From NCBI GenBank assembly GCA_036339375.1, contig JAYZBC010000003.1:1-64000 (forward strand): a stretch of DNA of 64,000 nt. Direction: 5' to 3'. A program made the position numbers and the translations under genes. Each line of letters opens with the position of its first letter. Position 1 is the first letter of the stretch. Of this stretch, positions 1 through 9,026 are shown in pieces. This DNA comes from JAYZBC01 sp036339375 (lineage in GTDB: Bacteria; Pseudomonadota; Alphaproteobacteria; MPNO01; UBA2964). Below the pieces are notes generated by a model. The model was not told the origin of the DNA. It saw only the letters and a list, made by a program, of their open reading frames with translations, and did no database searches.

Positions 1-1
1 A

Positions 2-385
2 CTACCTATTGACACTCCGTGGTTCGATTTGCACCTTCGTGACACTGGTCTTGACCCCTCGAGCGCAACGATTTTAGCAAATGCTTTGCGATATTTCGAC
101 GCCAGCTCAAAAACATTTATAAAATCGTTAAGTCTTAGCTATAACCCAAATCTCGGCGATCGAGGGGCGTCAATAATAGCAAAAAGTCTACGAAAGAACC
201 TATCCGAACTGGGCATGGTAGGATGTGAAATCGGCGATTGGGGCGGGGAAGTAATTTTCCAATGGGTGGAAGGTGCAAGCAATCTTCAAATGATCTGCCT
301 AGGGCATAATCCCTCCTCGGAAAGGCTTAAGGCCCAGTTCAATCGTCTCGCACGTCAGCGATTAAATACCTTATTTGTGACCTGA
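2..385 (+). CDS. C-terminal fragment of a leucine-rich-repeat protein (5' partial)
   Basis: The reading frame is open to the left edge, so this is the last ~127 residues of a longer protein; a TTG at 29 lies inside it but is unlikely to be the true start. It shows ribonuclease-inhibitor-type leucine-rich repeats: segments of the form LSLSYNP, a degenerate LGMVGCEI and ICLGHNP are spaced about 28-30 residues apart, each followed by a helical stretch with small residues (GASIIAKSL). Such repeats normally form a protein-binding horseshoe. No enzymatic domain is visible in this part, so the function is unknown. The gene ends shortly before a tRNA gene on the other strand. Confidence 0.7.
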   Translation, partial: LPIDTPWFDLHLRDTGLDPSSATILANALRYFDASSKTFIKSLSLSYNPNLGDRGASIIAKSLRKNLSELGMVGCEIGDWGGEVIFQWVEGASNLQMICLGHNPSSERLKAQFNRLARQRLNTLFVT

Positions 386-453
386 GCGTTAGAGACTGGA
401 GGGGGTGGTTGAAAAACATAGTGTTTGGGTGATCAATTAAGACCATAAAGTAG

Positions 454-540
454 TGGTGCCCCCGGGGAGACTCGAACTCCCACGTCCTTGCGGACAACAG
501 ATTTTGAGTCTGCCGCGTCTACCAATTCCGCCACAGGGGC
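454..540 (-). tRNA. tRNA-Leu, anticodon CAA
   Basis: Read on the minus strand, the 87 bases fold as a class II (long variable arm) tRNA. The acceptor strands GCCCCUG and CGGGGGC pair, the discriminator is A, and CCA is encoded. The anticodon loop is CUCAAAA, giving CAA (reads UUG). The T-arm carries GUUCGAGUC and the variable arm is a short hairpin, as in tRNA-Leu. Confidence 0.95.
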
Positions 541-565
541 TCCGTATAAAACCAAAGACTTCGAG

Positions 566-593
566 ATCATAGCGACAGAAAAAACATGGTCAA
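566..593 (-). promoter_or_regulatory. Probable sigma70 promoter of tRNA-Leu
   Basis: On the minus strand a TTGACC (-35) is followed after 16 bases by TATGAT (-10), each one or two mismatches from the housekeeping consensus. The expected transcription start lies about 20 bases before the tRNA 5' end. Confidence 0.55.
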
Positions 594-631
594 CATAGAG
601 TTTTAAGACCATTTTCTGTTTGCTTGCCCAA

Positions 632-1276
632 ATGGAATTACGTTGTTATGAACACTTAATATCATTTATTGGCATTAGAATAACTGTAAAAATTTTGCTC
701 CAACGTCTTTACAACTTTGTCATGAATTTTTCTGCCCATCCCAAATCGAAGTGGGCATTGGGTTTCTTTTCGTTTATAGAAAGCTCTTTTTTTCCTATTC
801 CTCCAGATATTTTGTTAATACCGATGGTTTTGGCAGCACGCAAACAATGGATCGGTATCGCCCTATTATGCACCATTGCTTCTGTTTTAGGGGGCATAGC
901 AGGGTACGGCATTGGTTATTATCTTTTTGAATCGGTTGGAAGGAATTTATTGGAATTTTATGGCTACAGTCAGAAGTTTTCAGTATTTCAAAACAAATAT
1001 AATGAATGGGGCGCTTGGGTTGTTTTTATGGCAGGGGTTACCCCTTTCCCATATAAAGTCATAACGATTTCGAGCGGCCTTGCTCAGTTGGATTTAACTA
1101 CGTTTTTTATAGCCTCATTTTTAGCAAGAGGGCTAAGGTTCTTCGCTGTTGCCCTACTGTTATTTTGGATTGGACCACCAATTCGGTCATTTATAGAAAA
1201 ACGGTTAGGGCTTTTATTTACAGTTTTTATAGTTTTGTTATTAGGTGGGTTTTTATTTATCAAATACCTGTTGTAA
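632..1276 (+). CDS. yqaA: YqaA/DedA-family (VTT domain) membrane protein
   Basis: Integral membrane protein of the VTT/SNARE-associated family, proposed from other members to act in membrane lipid homeostasis. It has the family signature FxESSFFPIPPD near the N-terminus, several hydrophobic segments, the conserved GVTPFPYKV loop, and a C-terminal membrane helix. The family usually begins close to 'LQRLYN', so a TTG at 695 could be the true start; the ATG at 632 and a TTG at 620 are upstream alternatives with no clear Shine-Dalgarno. It is followed by dsbB and coq7 on the same strand, a gene order common in alphaproteobacteria, suggesting one transcript. Confidence 0.85.
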   Translation: MELRCYEHLISFIGIRITVKILLQRLYNFVMNFSAHPKSKWALGFFSFIESSFFPIPPDILLIPMVLAARKQWIGIALLCTIASVLGGIAGYGIGYYLFESVGRNLLEFYGYSQKFSVFQNKYNEWGAWVVFMAGVTPFPYKVITISSGLAQLDLTTFFIASFLARGLRFFAVALLLFWIGPPIRSFIEKRLGLLFTVFIVLLLGGFLFIKYLL

Positions 1277-1288
1277 AAACTTAAAGTC

Positions 1289-1858
1289 TTGAACACTTTT
1301 TTAGAAAAAGAGAAAATAGTGCGAGTAACCCATATTTCTCACCTTTTGTTTCCTCGCAATGCTGCAGGCTTCATATCCATTGCTGCGGCCATTCTTTTAA
1401 TTTCCGTGTATATGCTGCAACACATAGGCGGACTTGCCCCTTGTAGCTTATGTGTTGCCCAAAGATGGCCCCACGGGGTCGCTCTCGGTCTTGGATTAAT
1501 AGCTTTACTACCCATCACGAAACCTTCCATGCAACGTGTACTCCTTGGGTTATGTGCAATAACGTTTTGTGTAACATCTATCATCGGCATTTATCATTCG
1601 GGAGTAGAGTATGGCTGGTTTGCTGGACCAGCAGCCTGTTCAGACACAATAAACAGCAACTCTCTGGAATCTTTGCGTTTAAAACTGTCTGCACAATCTA
1701 TAGTCCGGTGTGATAAGGTCCTTTGGTCTTTTCTTGGAATATCTTTATCAACGTATAATGCAATCATTTCAGCAGGGCTTGCCTTTTTTAGTGCCGCCTC
1801 CACATTTGGAATGTTTCGCCTAAACAGGAAAATGGGATGGCCAAAAGAAAAAAGTTAA
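1289..1858 (+). CDS. dsbB: Disulfide bond formation protein B
   Basis: Inner-membrane quinone reductase that reoxidises periplasmic DsbA and passes electrons to ubiquinone. The first periplasmic loop carries Cys52-x-x-Cys55 (PCSLC, followed by QRWPH), and the second carries a pair at about Cys117 and Cys141. Four membrane segments are predicted from hydrophobicity. It begins with TTG; an in-frame GTG at 1319 is an alternative start that would trim a charged leader. Its 3' end overlaps coq7 by 22 bases, so the two are probably translated from one message. Confidence 0.9.
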   Translation: MNTFLEKEKIVRVTHISHLLFPRNAAGFISIAAAILLISVYMLQHIGGLAPCSLCVAQRWPHGVALGLGLIALLPITKPSMQRVLLGLCAITFCVTSIIGIYHSGVEYGWFAGPAACSDTINSNSLESLRLKLSAQSIVRCDKVLWSFLGISLSTYNAIISAGLAFFSAASTFGMFRLNRKMGWPKEKS

Positions 1859-2400
1859 CAGCGGAAGATAGATTGCCGGGCGACCCAACCCGAAAACAGT
1901 TGGTAGAGTCAATGATTCGCGTGGATCAAGCCGGGGAACAAGCTGCTGTAAGAATTTATAAAGGCCAGCTTGCCATTTTAGCAGGTACAGAGGCTGAGGG
2001 CCCTATACGCGAAATGGCGAAACAGGAAGAGCTGCATTTAAAAACCTTTAATGAACTTATAGCTAAACGCCAGGTTAGGCCGACCGCTCTCTCTCCAATC
2101 TGGCATGTCGCTGCTTATGCCCTTGGAGTAGGGACTGCTCTCCTTGGCCCTAAAGCTGCAATGGCATGCACACAAGCAGTCGAGGAGGTGATTGACGAAC
2201 ATTACACAAATCAAGCTGCTAATTTGGGGGAAGATGAAGCAAGTCTCAGGAAACATATACAAAAATTTCGGGATGATGAAAGTCAACACCTTGAAAAGGC
2301 AATAAACGAGGGTGCCAAAGACGCCCCCGGACATGAAATTTTAACAAAAACTATCAAAGCTGGGTCGAGGATTGCAATTTGGCTTTCCAGTCGTATCTAA
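1837..2400 (+). CDS. coq7: Demethoxyubiquinone hydroxylase, COQ7 family
   Basis: Di-iron monooxygenase for the penultimate hydroxylation in ubiquinone synthesis. The ligand set is complete: Glu34, Glu64-x-x-His67 (EELH), Glu116/Glu117 and Glu148-x-x-His151 (ESQH). The 187-residue length matches the bacterial form. It starts inside the end of dsbB, consistent with translational coupling. COQ9 (34942-35574) and an ABC1 kinase (44637-45992) elsewhere in the window may serve the same pathway. Confidence 0.93.
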   Translation: MAKRKKLTAEDRLPGDPTRKQLVESMIRVDQAGEQAAVRIYKGQLAILAGTEAEGPIREMAKQEELHLKTFNELIAKRQVRPTALSPIWHVAAYALGVGTALLGPKAAMACTQAVEEVIDEHYTNQAANLGEDEASLRKHIQKFRDDESQHLEKAINEGAKDAPGHEILTKTIKAGSRIAIWLSSRI

Positions 2401-2628
2401 TGTTGCGCAAATTTATGCATGAAGGTTTGTATTAAATTCTGAATTGGCTTTTGAAAGTTTTCATTTTTCTGTTTTATTGCCCACTATACGATTTCGTATT
2501 TTATTGGCCCAGGCTAACTCGTTGCTCGTAGAAATTAAAAACTAAGGTTGAGAAATTTCGATGTTTCACAAGAATTGGTTCATTCATCAATTTTTTTAAA
2601 AACAACACTACAAATGGAAGACATTAGG

Positions 2629-3093
2629 ATGACAGGATTTCAGATAGGGCATATTGGGCTCCATGTCCCAGATATAGAGGAAGAACTTGGTTTTCTAAAA
2701 AAACTAGGTGCCACGCTAACGGCCACTGACAAAATGAAAAATGGGACCCGCGTTGCTTTTGTCTCATTAGATACTGAAAAACATCACTCACTCGCTTTAT
2801 TTGAGGATGGTGGAAAGATACCCAAAGGTGACAGTAGAAAACAGGGCCTTGGAATACACCACATTGCCATGCCGGTCTCGAGCCGCAAAGTTGTTGATGG
2901 TTGGAAAAAAAAATTAAACAATGAGGGTATAAAAACACTTGGCCCTTCTATCCAAGCGCCAGAGGGGGGCGGCCTTGCCAAAGGTAGTGGCAGCTATTCA
3001 ATTTTTTTCAATGATCCCAATGGAATCTGTTTTGAAATTTATACCGGGGCTATGACTGTAGAAGAATTTAAGGCCTCACAGACTAACGTTTAA
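2629..3093 (+). CDS. VOC-superfamily (glyoxalase/bleomycin resistance fold) protein
   Basis: About 154 residues with two beta-alpha-beta-beta-beta modules: IGHIGLHVPD opens the first, IHHIAMPV opens the second, and FFNDPNGICFEIY ends the second. His near the N-terminus, the central His and the C-terminal Glu fit VOC metal ligands, but the substrate is unknown. The ATG at 2629 is preferred because GGAAG lies eight bases upstream; the frame is open further back to 2548. Its stop overlaps the start of the next gene (TAATG), so the pair is probably co-translated and may act on related small molecules. Confidence 0.75.
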   Translation: MTGFQIGHIGLHVPDIEEELGFLKKLGATLTATDKMKNGTRVAFVSLDTEKHHSLALFEDGGKIPKGDSRKQGLGIHHIAMPVSSRKVVDGWKKKLNNEGIKTLGPSIQAPEGGGLAKGSGSYSIFFNDPNGICFEIYTGAMTVEEFKASQTNV

Positions 3094-3860
3094 TGCCAGA
3101 AAAATTTCTGAACGTACCAACGCATGATGGCCATATGGATACCTTTTGGGCCTATCCCAAAGGGAAAGGACCATTTTCTCCGGTAATACTTTTTATGGAT
3201 ATCTGGGGCATACGCGAGGAATTAAAGGGGATTGCAAGGCGGGTTGCAAAAAAAGGATATTTGGCCATTTTACCAAATTTTTATTACAGGGAAGGTAATG
3301 TATCCTTTGAATTTTATAACGAAAACCAACGGATGATCTCACTGCATCGGCTTGACCCTAAACGCAAAGCTAGGGTGGATGAACAGCGGTGGAAATTAAA
3401 AAACTCAATGGTAAAAAATGATATTGCTGCTCTCCTTAAATTTGTTGACAGCCAAAAAATTTCCGCTTTTGGACCAGTTGGTTCAATTGGTTGGTGCATG
3501 GGTGGCTGGTTTATTTTAAGCATGGCCGCAGCATTCCCTGATCGGCTTCAAGCGTCGGCCAGCCTGCATGGGACACGTTTGATTTCTGAAGAAAAAGACT
3601 CTCCTCATCTTTTAGTTAAAAGGTTAAAAGGTGAACTTTATTGCGGGTGGGGAGCATTAGACCACCTTTCACCCCCAGAGATGGCAAAAACATTTGCAGA
3701 ATTACTAAAGTCCTGTGGAGTAAGATATAGTTTTAATTTGCACCCTGATGTTGAACATGGATACGCTTTGCCTGACCGCGACGTATATAGTCAACAGGCG
3801 GCTGAAGCTGATTGGGAAGAAATTTTTGAAATGTTTAATCGTAAACTAAAACATCATTAG
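3093..3860 (+). CDS. Dienelactone hydrolase family protein
   Basis: Alpha/beta hydrolase of 255 residues. A nucleophilic Cys135 sits in GWCMGG, with Asp190 (ALD) and His222 (EHGYALP) completing the Cys-Asp-His triad typical of dienelactone hydrolase. The opening strand VILFMDIWG also matches the family. Classical members open dienelactones in chlorocatechol or protoanemonin breakdown, but many homologues have other ester substrates. The gene is translationally coupled to the upstream VOC gene and ends two bases before the convergent permease gene. Confidence 0.85.
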   Translation: MPEKFLNVPTHDGHMDTFWAYPKGKGPFSPVILFMDIWGIREELKGIARRVAKKGYLAILPNFYYREGNVSFEFYNENQRMISLHRLDPKRKARVDEQRWKLKNSMVKNDIAALLKFVDSQKISAFGPVGSIGWCMGGWFILSMAAAFPDRLQASASLHGTRLISEEKDSPHLLVKRLKGELYCGWGALDHLSPPEMAKTFAELLKSCGVRYSFNLHPDVEHGYALPDRDVYSQQAAEADWEEIFEMFNRKLKHH

Positions 3861-3862
3861 TT

Positions 3863-4726
3863 TTAGTTCTTTTCCTTATCTGAGCGAGCCAAAAAATAGG
3901 TACTTGTAAAAATTATAAGAGCACCCACCCACGTCCATACGTCACCTACTTCACCAAAAAGGATTAATGCAGCAAGTGATATCATTGGCATACGCAAAAA
4001 ATCAAAAGGCATGACAGCACTAGCATCAGCGATTGTGAAAGCCCGCGCGTAAGAATAAACAGCAAATGTTCCACAAATACCAATACCAATGAGCATCATC
4101 AAGTCTTCCAATCCGGGCGTAACCCAAAAAATTAACGCAGGAACTAAGGAAAGAGGTAACATTAGAAGGTTAAAATAAATTACCGCCTGCCGAGGGGTGT
4201 CGGTAGTCATTAAACGCTTCACACAAATATTGGATGTTGCATAGCAGATGGTGGAAAACAGGACTATAAAAGTTCCGAAATCAATTCTAATCAAACCGGG
4301 TCTTACAATCACCAATAAACCAATAAACCCTACAAAAACTGCGGACCACCTTGCATTCGTAACTCGTTCTTTCAGGAGGATCGCTGCCAAGGTCACTACG
4401 AAAAGCGGTTGTGTAAAACTTAGAGCGGTGACACTTGGCAAAGGCACTATCGCGATCGCATAATATAGACAAAGTACCGCGGTACAAGCTAAAGCAGCAC
4501 GCAAGCAATGCAGAGGAAAACGTTTAGTTTTTATCGCCCCAAATCCCCCCTTTAGACTAACCGGAAAAAGAATGATCAAGGCCACCAAATTTCTAAAAAA
4601 CAAGAGTTCAAAAGGGCTATAATCTGAAGAAAGGAGCCGTACGAGGATAGTCATAGTAGCCCAACCGACGCCCGCACAAAGCATCCACCCCGCACCCCGA
4701 AGATTTTGGTATTTCGGAATAGACAT
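3863..4726 (-). CDS. EamA/DMT-superfamily permease
   Basis: A 287-residue inner-membrane transporter with about ten hydrophobic helices arranged as two EamA repeats. The repeat signatures include FELLFFRNLVA in the first half and PFDFLRMP near the end. Related proteins export amino acids or small metabolites; the substrate here is unknown. It lies downstream of the UbiD-family gene on the same strand with a 27-base gap, so it may be co-transcribed and move a related carboxylate, but this is inference. Confidence 0.82.
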   Translation of the reverse strand: MSIPKYQNLRGAGWMLCAGVGWATMTILVRLLSSDYSPFELLFFRNLVALIILFPVSLKGGFGAIKTKRFPLHCLRAALACTAVLCLYYAIAIVPLPSVTALSFTQPLFVVTLAAILLKERVTNARWSAVFVGFIGLLVIVRPGLIRIDFGTFIVLFSTICYATSNICVKRLMTTDTPRQAVIYFNLLMLPLSLVPALIFWVTPGLEDLMMLIGIGICGTFAVYSYARAFTIADASAVMPFDFLRMPMISLAALILFGEVGDVWTWVGALIIFTSTYFLARSDKEKN

Positions 4727-4753
4727 ATAAGAAAAATTGTACTTAGCGGTTGC

Positions 4754-6199
4754 TCAACTATTTTTCATAAAACTATCAGGTAGAATTTTTCCCCATTTAG
4801 TACGGATTCGGTTATCTAATTCCACACTGTTCCGAGCAACAATTGGGAAGGTATCCCGTCTTCGAAAGGGTATACAAGCGTCCACTACCACTCGGGCATT
4901 GCGCCGATCATTTTCATCATCAAAACACATAGGATCTAAATGAGAGCTCCAACCACCTGCGACCACATCAACATCCTCTTTTGGATCACACCGGGTACAC
5001 ATCGACCACAGAACGTCGTTAATGTTTGTAGGATCAATATCTTCATCAACAACAATGGTCCAACGATTACAATACGCACCAGCGAGACATTGTGAGGCAA
5101 CCATTCCAGCCTGTTTGGCATGCCCCCCGTATAGCTGTTTTATTGAAATCGTTAACCAAAAACGGCTTCCACCGGCTTCATGAGCCCAGACACCTTTAAT
5201 TTCCGGCACACCAGCCGCTTCGAGTTGGCTCCAAACGGCCCCGCAACGGTAATGACCTAGATAGAATGTATTATCGTTTGGCGGCACTGCTGGAATCGCC
5301 CCCATCAAAATTGGATTGTCGCGATGCATCAGTGTTTCTATACGGATGGCGGGTTCAGGCCTTTGCCCACCAGCATAGTAACCAGTCCATTCTCCAAGAG
5401 GGCCTTCGGTAATGGCGTCATCTGGATGAATTTTGCCTTCAAAAGCGATCTCAGCATTTGCTGGAACGGGTAAACCGGTCTTGGGCATTGTGATAATTTC
5501 GACAGCCTCACCAAAAATACCACCCGCTGCTTCATACTCGCTTTTGCCATAGGGTATTTCTAGGCCGGCTAACATAAAAAGTGCAGGGTGCATGCCAAAA
5601 ACCGCAGCTACAGGGCAAGGTTCACCTCGTTTATGATATTTTTCCATAATCAAGCGCCCGTGTTTGCCGGGTGACATCATTAACGTCGCGGTATCAGGTC
5701 CTTGCACTTGTACACGGTAAGCTCCGTAATTAATCCAGTCTGTCTCGGGATCTTTCATTACTACCATGCAGGCAGTCCCAATAAAATGTCCCCCATCGTG
5801 TTCATGCCAAATCGGTGTGGGTATCTCCCCAACATTTATCTTTGAACCTTCACTAACATTATCCAATAGAGGTCCACCATTCACTTGTTTTGGCTTAATT
5901 GTGGGTGCCTTATGCATATATTTTCGCCACCATTGTATCAAATCCATTTCTGAAGATTCAGGCGGCAGACCGAGCGCTAAATTAACCCTTGAGGTAGATG
6001 TTAATATATTTGAAAGCACTCTAAAGCCCTTTGGAAAACCGGGCACCTCATCAAACATTAAGGCTGGGTTACCCATTTTTCTTTGAACAATATCAACAAT
6101 TCCGCCTATTTCTTCTTTCGGTTCAGCGCCGGTTATAGTATGCAATTCACCGTTTGCCTTTATATCTTCAAGCCAGTTTCTTAAATCTTTGTTGGCCAC
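4754..6199 (-). CDS. UbiD-family prenylated-FMN-dependent (de)carboxylase
   Basis: About 481 residues of the UbiD family, which reversibly decarboxylates aromatic, heteroaromatic or alpha,beta-unsaturated acids using prenylated FMN. Landmarks are DWINYGAYRVQV in the prFMN/metal region, the catalytic Glu segment EGPLGEWTGYY, and the DEDIDPTNINDVLWSM block. I prefer the GTG start at 6199, with GGAG six bases upstream and the usual N-terminus ANKDLRNWL; an ATG at 6217 would add six residues. No ubiX flavin prenyltransferase is in the window. It is divergent from the molybdenum-hydroxylase gene at 6551. The substrate is unknown; this is not clearly the ubiquinone-pathway UbiD. Confidence 0.88.
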   Translation of the reverse strand: MANKDLRNWLEDIKANGELHTITGAEPKEEIGGIVDIVQRKMGNPALMFDEVPGFPKGFRVLSNILTSTSRVNLALGLPPESSEMDLIQWWRKYMHKAPTIKPKQVNGGPLLDNVSEGSKINVGEIPTPIWHEHDGGHFIGTACMVVMKDPETDWINYGAYRVQVQGPDTATLMMSPGKHGRLIMEKYHKRGEPCPVAAVFGMHPALFMLAGLEIPYGKSEYEAAGGIFGEAVEIITMPKTGLPVPANAEIAFEGKIHPDDAITEGPLGEWTGYYAGGQRPEPAIRIETLMHRDNPILMGAIPAVPPNDNTFYLGHYRCGAVWSQLEAAGVPEIKGVWAHEAGGSRFWLTISIKQLYGGHAKQAGMVASQCLAGAYCNRWTIVVDEDIDPTNINDVLWSMCTRCDPKEDVDVVAGGWSSHLDPMCFDDENDRRNARVVVDACIPFRRRDTFPIVARNSVELDNRIRTKWGKILPDSFMKNS

Positions 6200-6217
6200 G
6201 CGAAACTCCAATATCAA

Positions 6218-6550
6218 TTTGATTTCTATTTGATTAACGGTTTTTTCAAATTTTGCAAATCCCTAGTTTTTTAAAAGTTAGAAATGTTACAGGTTGCATT
6301 CAAAAAGTTGAGGTGGGAGCATAAACCACTAATTTTTAGAAACAACACAGGCGTATTACAAAACATAAAAAAGTACTCTTTAAAGGTCCCAAGAATAAGT
6401 ATTTAAAAGGTAATTCACCGGAATGGTTTTTTTCGTTAAATGATTATGTACAGAATTTTTATAGGCCGTAAGCTAAGGGGCTTTAGGAGAGATCACAAAA
6501 TCCTCTATGTAAAAAGTTGTAATTTAAATTATAAGCTAGGAGATCGTTAA
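6218..6550. other. Divergent intergenic region between ubiD-family and molybdenum-hydroxylase genes
   Basis: About 330 AT-rich bases with no supportable gene. It must hold the promoters of both divergent genes. I see no clear sigma70 promoter, tRNA or riboswitch. AGGAG at 6538-6542 is the ribosome binding site of the downstream TTG-started gene. Confidence 0.6.
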
Positions 6551-8941
6551 TTGGAAAAGGTAAATAATCTTCTAACTGCTCTGGATAGACCTAACAGTTA
6601 TATTGGAAGAACTTTATCTCGTGATGGGGCTAAACGAGCTGTGGCGGGGCGCGGTCGTTATACTGATGACATATCTCTACCACGTATGTTGCACGCAGCA
6701 TTTGTGCGCAGCCCATACGCACACGCAAAAATTTCAGCAATACACGTTGATGAAGCAAAGTCCTTTCCGAAAGTGGTTTCAATCATGACAGGTTCTGAAT
6801 TAAAAGAGATGTGCACTGGACCCTGGATTGGTACACTAGATTCATTTGAAGGTATGAAGTCGGCGCCTCAATACCCTATGGCAATTGACCGCTCATGCTG
6901 GCAGGGTGAGCCCATTGTTATGATTGTTGCTTCCAACCGCGCAGCAGCAGAAGATGCTGCTGAGGCGGTGGTTATTGACTATGAAGAGCTCCCTATTACG
7001 GCCGACAAGGAAACTGCGCTCGATCCCAATACACCCATCATTCACCCCGATCTCGGAGATAATTTAGCATTTAAAAAAACAATAAATACGGGAAATGTTG
7101 AAAAGGCTTTGTTGGAAGCAGAAGTAGTAGTTGAGGAAACATTTAATTTTGGACGCCATACTGCAGTAAGTTTAGAACCCCGCACATTGTTAGCGGATTT
7201 TGAACCAACAAATGCTGAACTAACAATTTATACTAGTAGCCAATGCCCACACATGATACAGGCGGTCTTTGCACGAACTCTTGGCGTATCTGAACATAAA
7301 GTCAGAATTGTTGCGCCCGATGTAGGCGGATCATTTGGGCTCAAAATTCACACCTTCGGTGATGAATTAGCTGTAACAGCTGCCTCGATTAAACTTGGTC
7401 GACCGGTGAAATTTATAGCAGACCGTTTAGAAAGTTTTTTGACAGACATTCATGCCCGTGAAAATCGGGTTTGGGGTCGAATGGCTGTTTCAAAGGAAGG
7501 TAAAATTACATCTTTAGAGATTGATGTGCTTTCTGCTGCCGGGGCTTACTCTCAATTTCCCCGAACCAGTGTGTTTGAAGCCAATCAAATTTTGAATATT
7601 ACTGGTGGCCCCTACAAACACAAAAATTACCGAGCAAAAACCGAGGTAGTTTATTTAAACAAAGTACCTACATCCCAATACCGTGCGGTAGGACACCCAA
7701 TCGGAAATGCTGTTGGTGAGGCATTAGTTGATCGGGCTGCAGAAGCTTGTGGAATTGACCCACTAGAGATGCGTCGACGGAATATAATGGAGGACAATAG
7801 TTATCCCCGTTTAAGTGCGGCTGGAATTAAAATGCAGGATATGTCCCATCAACGATGCTTAGAAACTCTCTCCGAGAAAATGGATTACTTAGCTTTACGA
7901 CGTGAACAAGACCACTGTCGTAAACAGGGTTTACAACGTGGCATAGGGATAGCGGCTTTCATAAAAGGTACTGCACCAGGCCCAGCGGGCTACTACGGTG
8001 CCGGCGGAGCTCCCATAGCCTCTCAAGATGCTTGCACAGTTAAATTAGAACCTTCCGGCGGAATCATTTGTATGGTTGGCGTTACAGACCAAGGACAAGG
8101 GGTTGACACCGTAATGGCGCAGATTGCGGCTACTGCGCTGGGTGTTCCCTTTGAACAGGTTCGCGTGATTGAAGGAGATACAGATGCCGTTCCTTACGGG
8201 GGAGGAACTTACGCTTCCCGTGCAACGGCTATCGGTGGTGAAGCTACTTATCAAGCTTCTCTTCGGCTCCGCAGCGAAATACTGTCGATCGCAGGAGCCT
8301 TACTACAAGCACAACCCAAAACACTTGATATTGTTGATGGGAATGTAGTGGATAAGAAAAGTAATGCACACCGGATTTCTCTTGAGGAAATTGGACGAAT
8401 TGGTCACTTTCAAGTAGCCGAATTGCCAAACCAAATTCAGCCTACCTTATCAGTAACGCACCGTTTTCGTTTACGTGATGAACTTTACATTTTTACAAAT
8501 GGTATCCAGGGTGCTTATGTTGAGGTAGATATTGATACAGGTTTTATCAAACTCCTAAAACATTGGGTCGTTGAGGATTGCGGGCGCGTAATTAGCCCGC
8601 AACTGGCTGACGAACAAGTGCGGGGCGGATGTGTTCAAGGGATAGGCGGGGCTTTATACGAAGAGTGTATTTACGATGAAAGAGCCCAGCTTCAAAATGG
8701 CACTTTAGCCGACTACCTCACTCCGATGTCTAGCGAAATGCCAGACATAGAAGTTGCCCACGTTCAAACACCAACAACCGTTTCTGAACTCGGCGCTAAA
8801 GGAGTCGGTGAGTCTGGTACTGGTGCCGCTCCAGCGGTTGTAATGAATGCTGTAAATGACGCTTTGCGTCCCTACAACACATACGTAAAAAATCAGCCAA
8901 TTACTCCAAAAAGCGTTCTAAGGGCCCTTGGGAAGATATAA
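6551..8941 (+). CDS. Xanthine dehydrogenase/CO-dehydrogenase-like family, molybdopterin-binding subunit
   Basis: A 796-residue large subunit of the molybdenum hydroxylase family. The N-terminal a/b-hammerhead domain (GRGRYTDDI, FVRSPYAHAKI) is followed by the molybdopterin-binding region with GGSFGLK and the C-terminal catalytic Glu in GVGESG. The active-site loop near residue 376 is QYRAVGHP, unlike AYxCSFR of true CO dehydrogenase, so another carbon hydroxylation substrate is likely. The TTG start is supported by AGGAG eight bases upstream. The 2Fe-2S and FAD subunits normally encoded alongside are absent here, so it must find partners elsewhere or work in an unusual complex. Confidence 0.88.
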   Translation: MEKVNNLLTALDRPNSYIGRTLSRDGAKRAVAGRGRYTDDISLPRMLHAAFVRSPYAHAKISAIHVDEAKSFPKVVSIMTGSELKEMCTGPWIGTLDSFEGMKSAPQYPMAIDRSCWQGEPIVMIVASNRAAAEDAAEAVVIDYEELPITADKETALDPNTPIIHPDLGDNLAFKKTINTGNVEKALLEAEVVVEETFNFGRHTAVSLEPRTLLADFEPTNAELTIYTSSQCPHMIQAVFARTLGVSEHKVRIVAPDVGGSFGLKIHTFGDELAVTAASIKLGRPVKFIADRLESFLTDIHARENRVWGRMAVSKEGKITSLEIDVLSAAGAYSQFPRTSVFEANQILNITGGPYKHKNYRAKTEVVYLNKVPTSQYRAVGHPIGNAVGEALVDRAAEACGIDPLEMRRRNIMEDNSYPRLSAAGIKMQDMSHQRCLETLSEKMDYLALRREQDHCRKQGLQRGIGIAAFIKGTAPGPAGYYGAGGAPIASQDACTVKLEPSGGIICMVGVTDQGQGVDTVMAQIAATALGVPFEQVRVIEGDTDAVPYGGGTYASRATAIGGEATYQASLRLRSEILSIAGALLQAQPKTLDIVDGNVVDKKSNAHRISLEEIGRIGHFQVAELPNQIQPTLSVTHRFRLRDELYIFTNGIQGAYVEVDIDTGFIKLLKHWVVEDCGRVISPQLADEQVRGGCVQGIGGALYEECIYDERAQLQNGTLADYLTPMSSEMPDIEVAHVQTPTTVSELGAKGVGESGTGAAPAVVMNAVNDALRPYNTYVKNQPITPKSVLRALGKI

Positions 8942-9026
8942 ACAAATAGCAACCAGGCCTAATCCAATTTTGAAATTCACCCATTGTTTTTGCTTAATGG
9001 AACTAGTATGCAAAATTTAGCAGATT

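Noticed and set aside
6551..8941. Reading the molybdenum hydroxylase as CO dehydrogenase CoxL
   Set aside because: The active-site loop lacks the Cys of AYxCSFR and no coxS or coxM is nearby.
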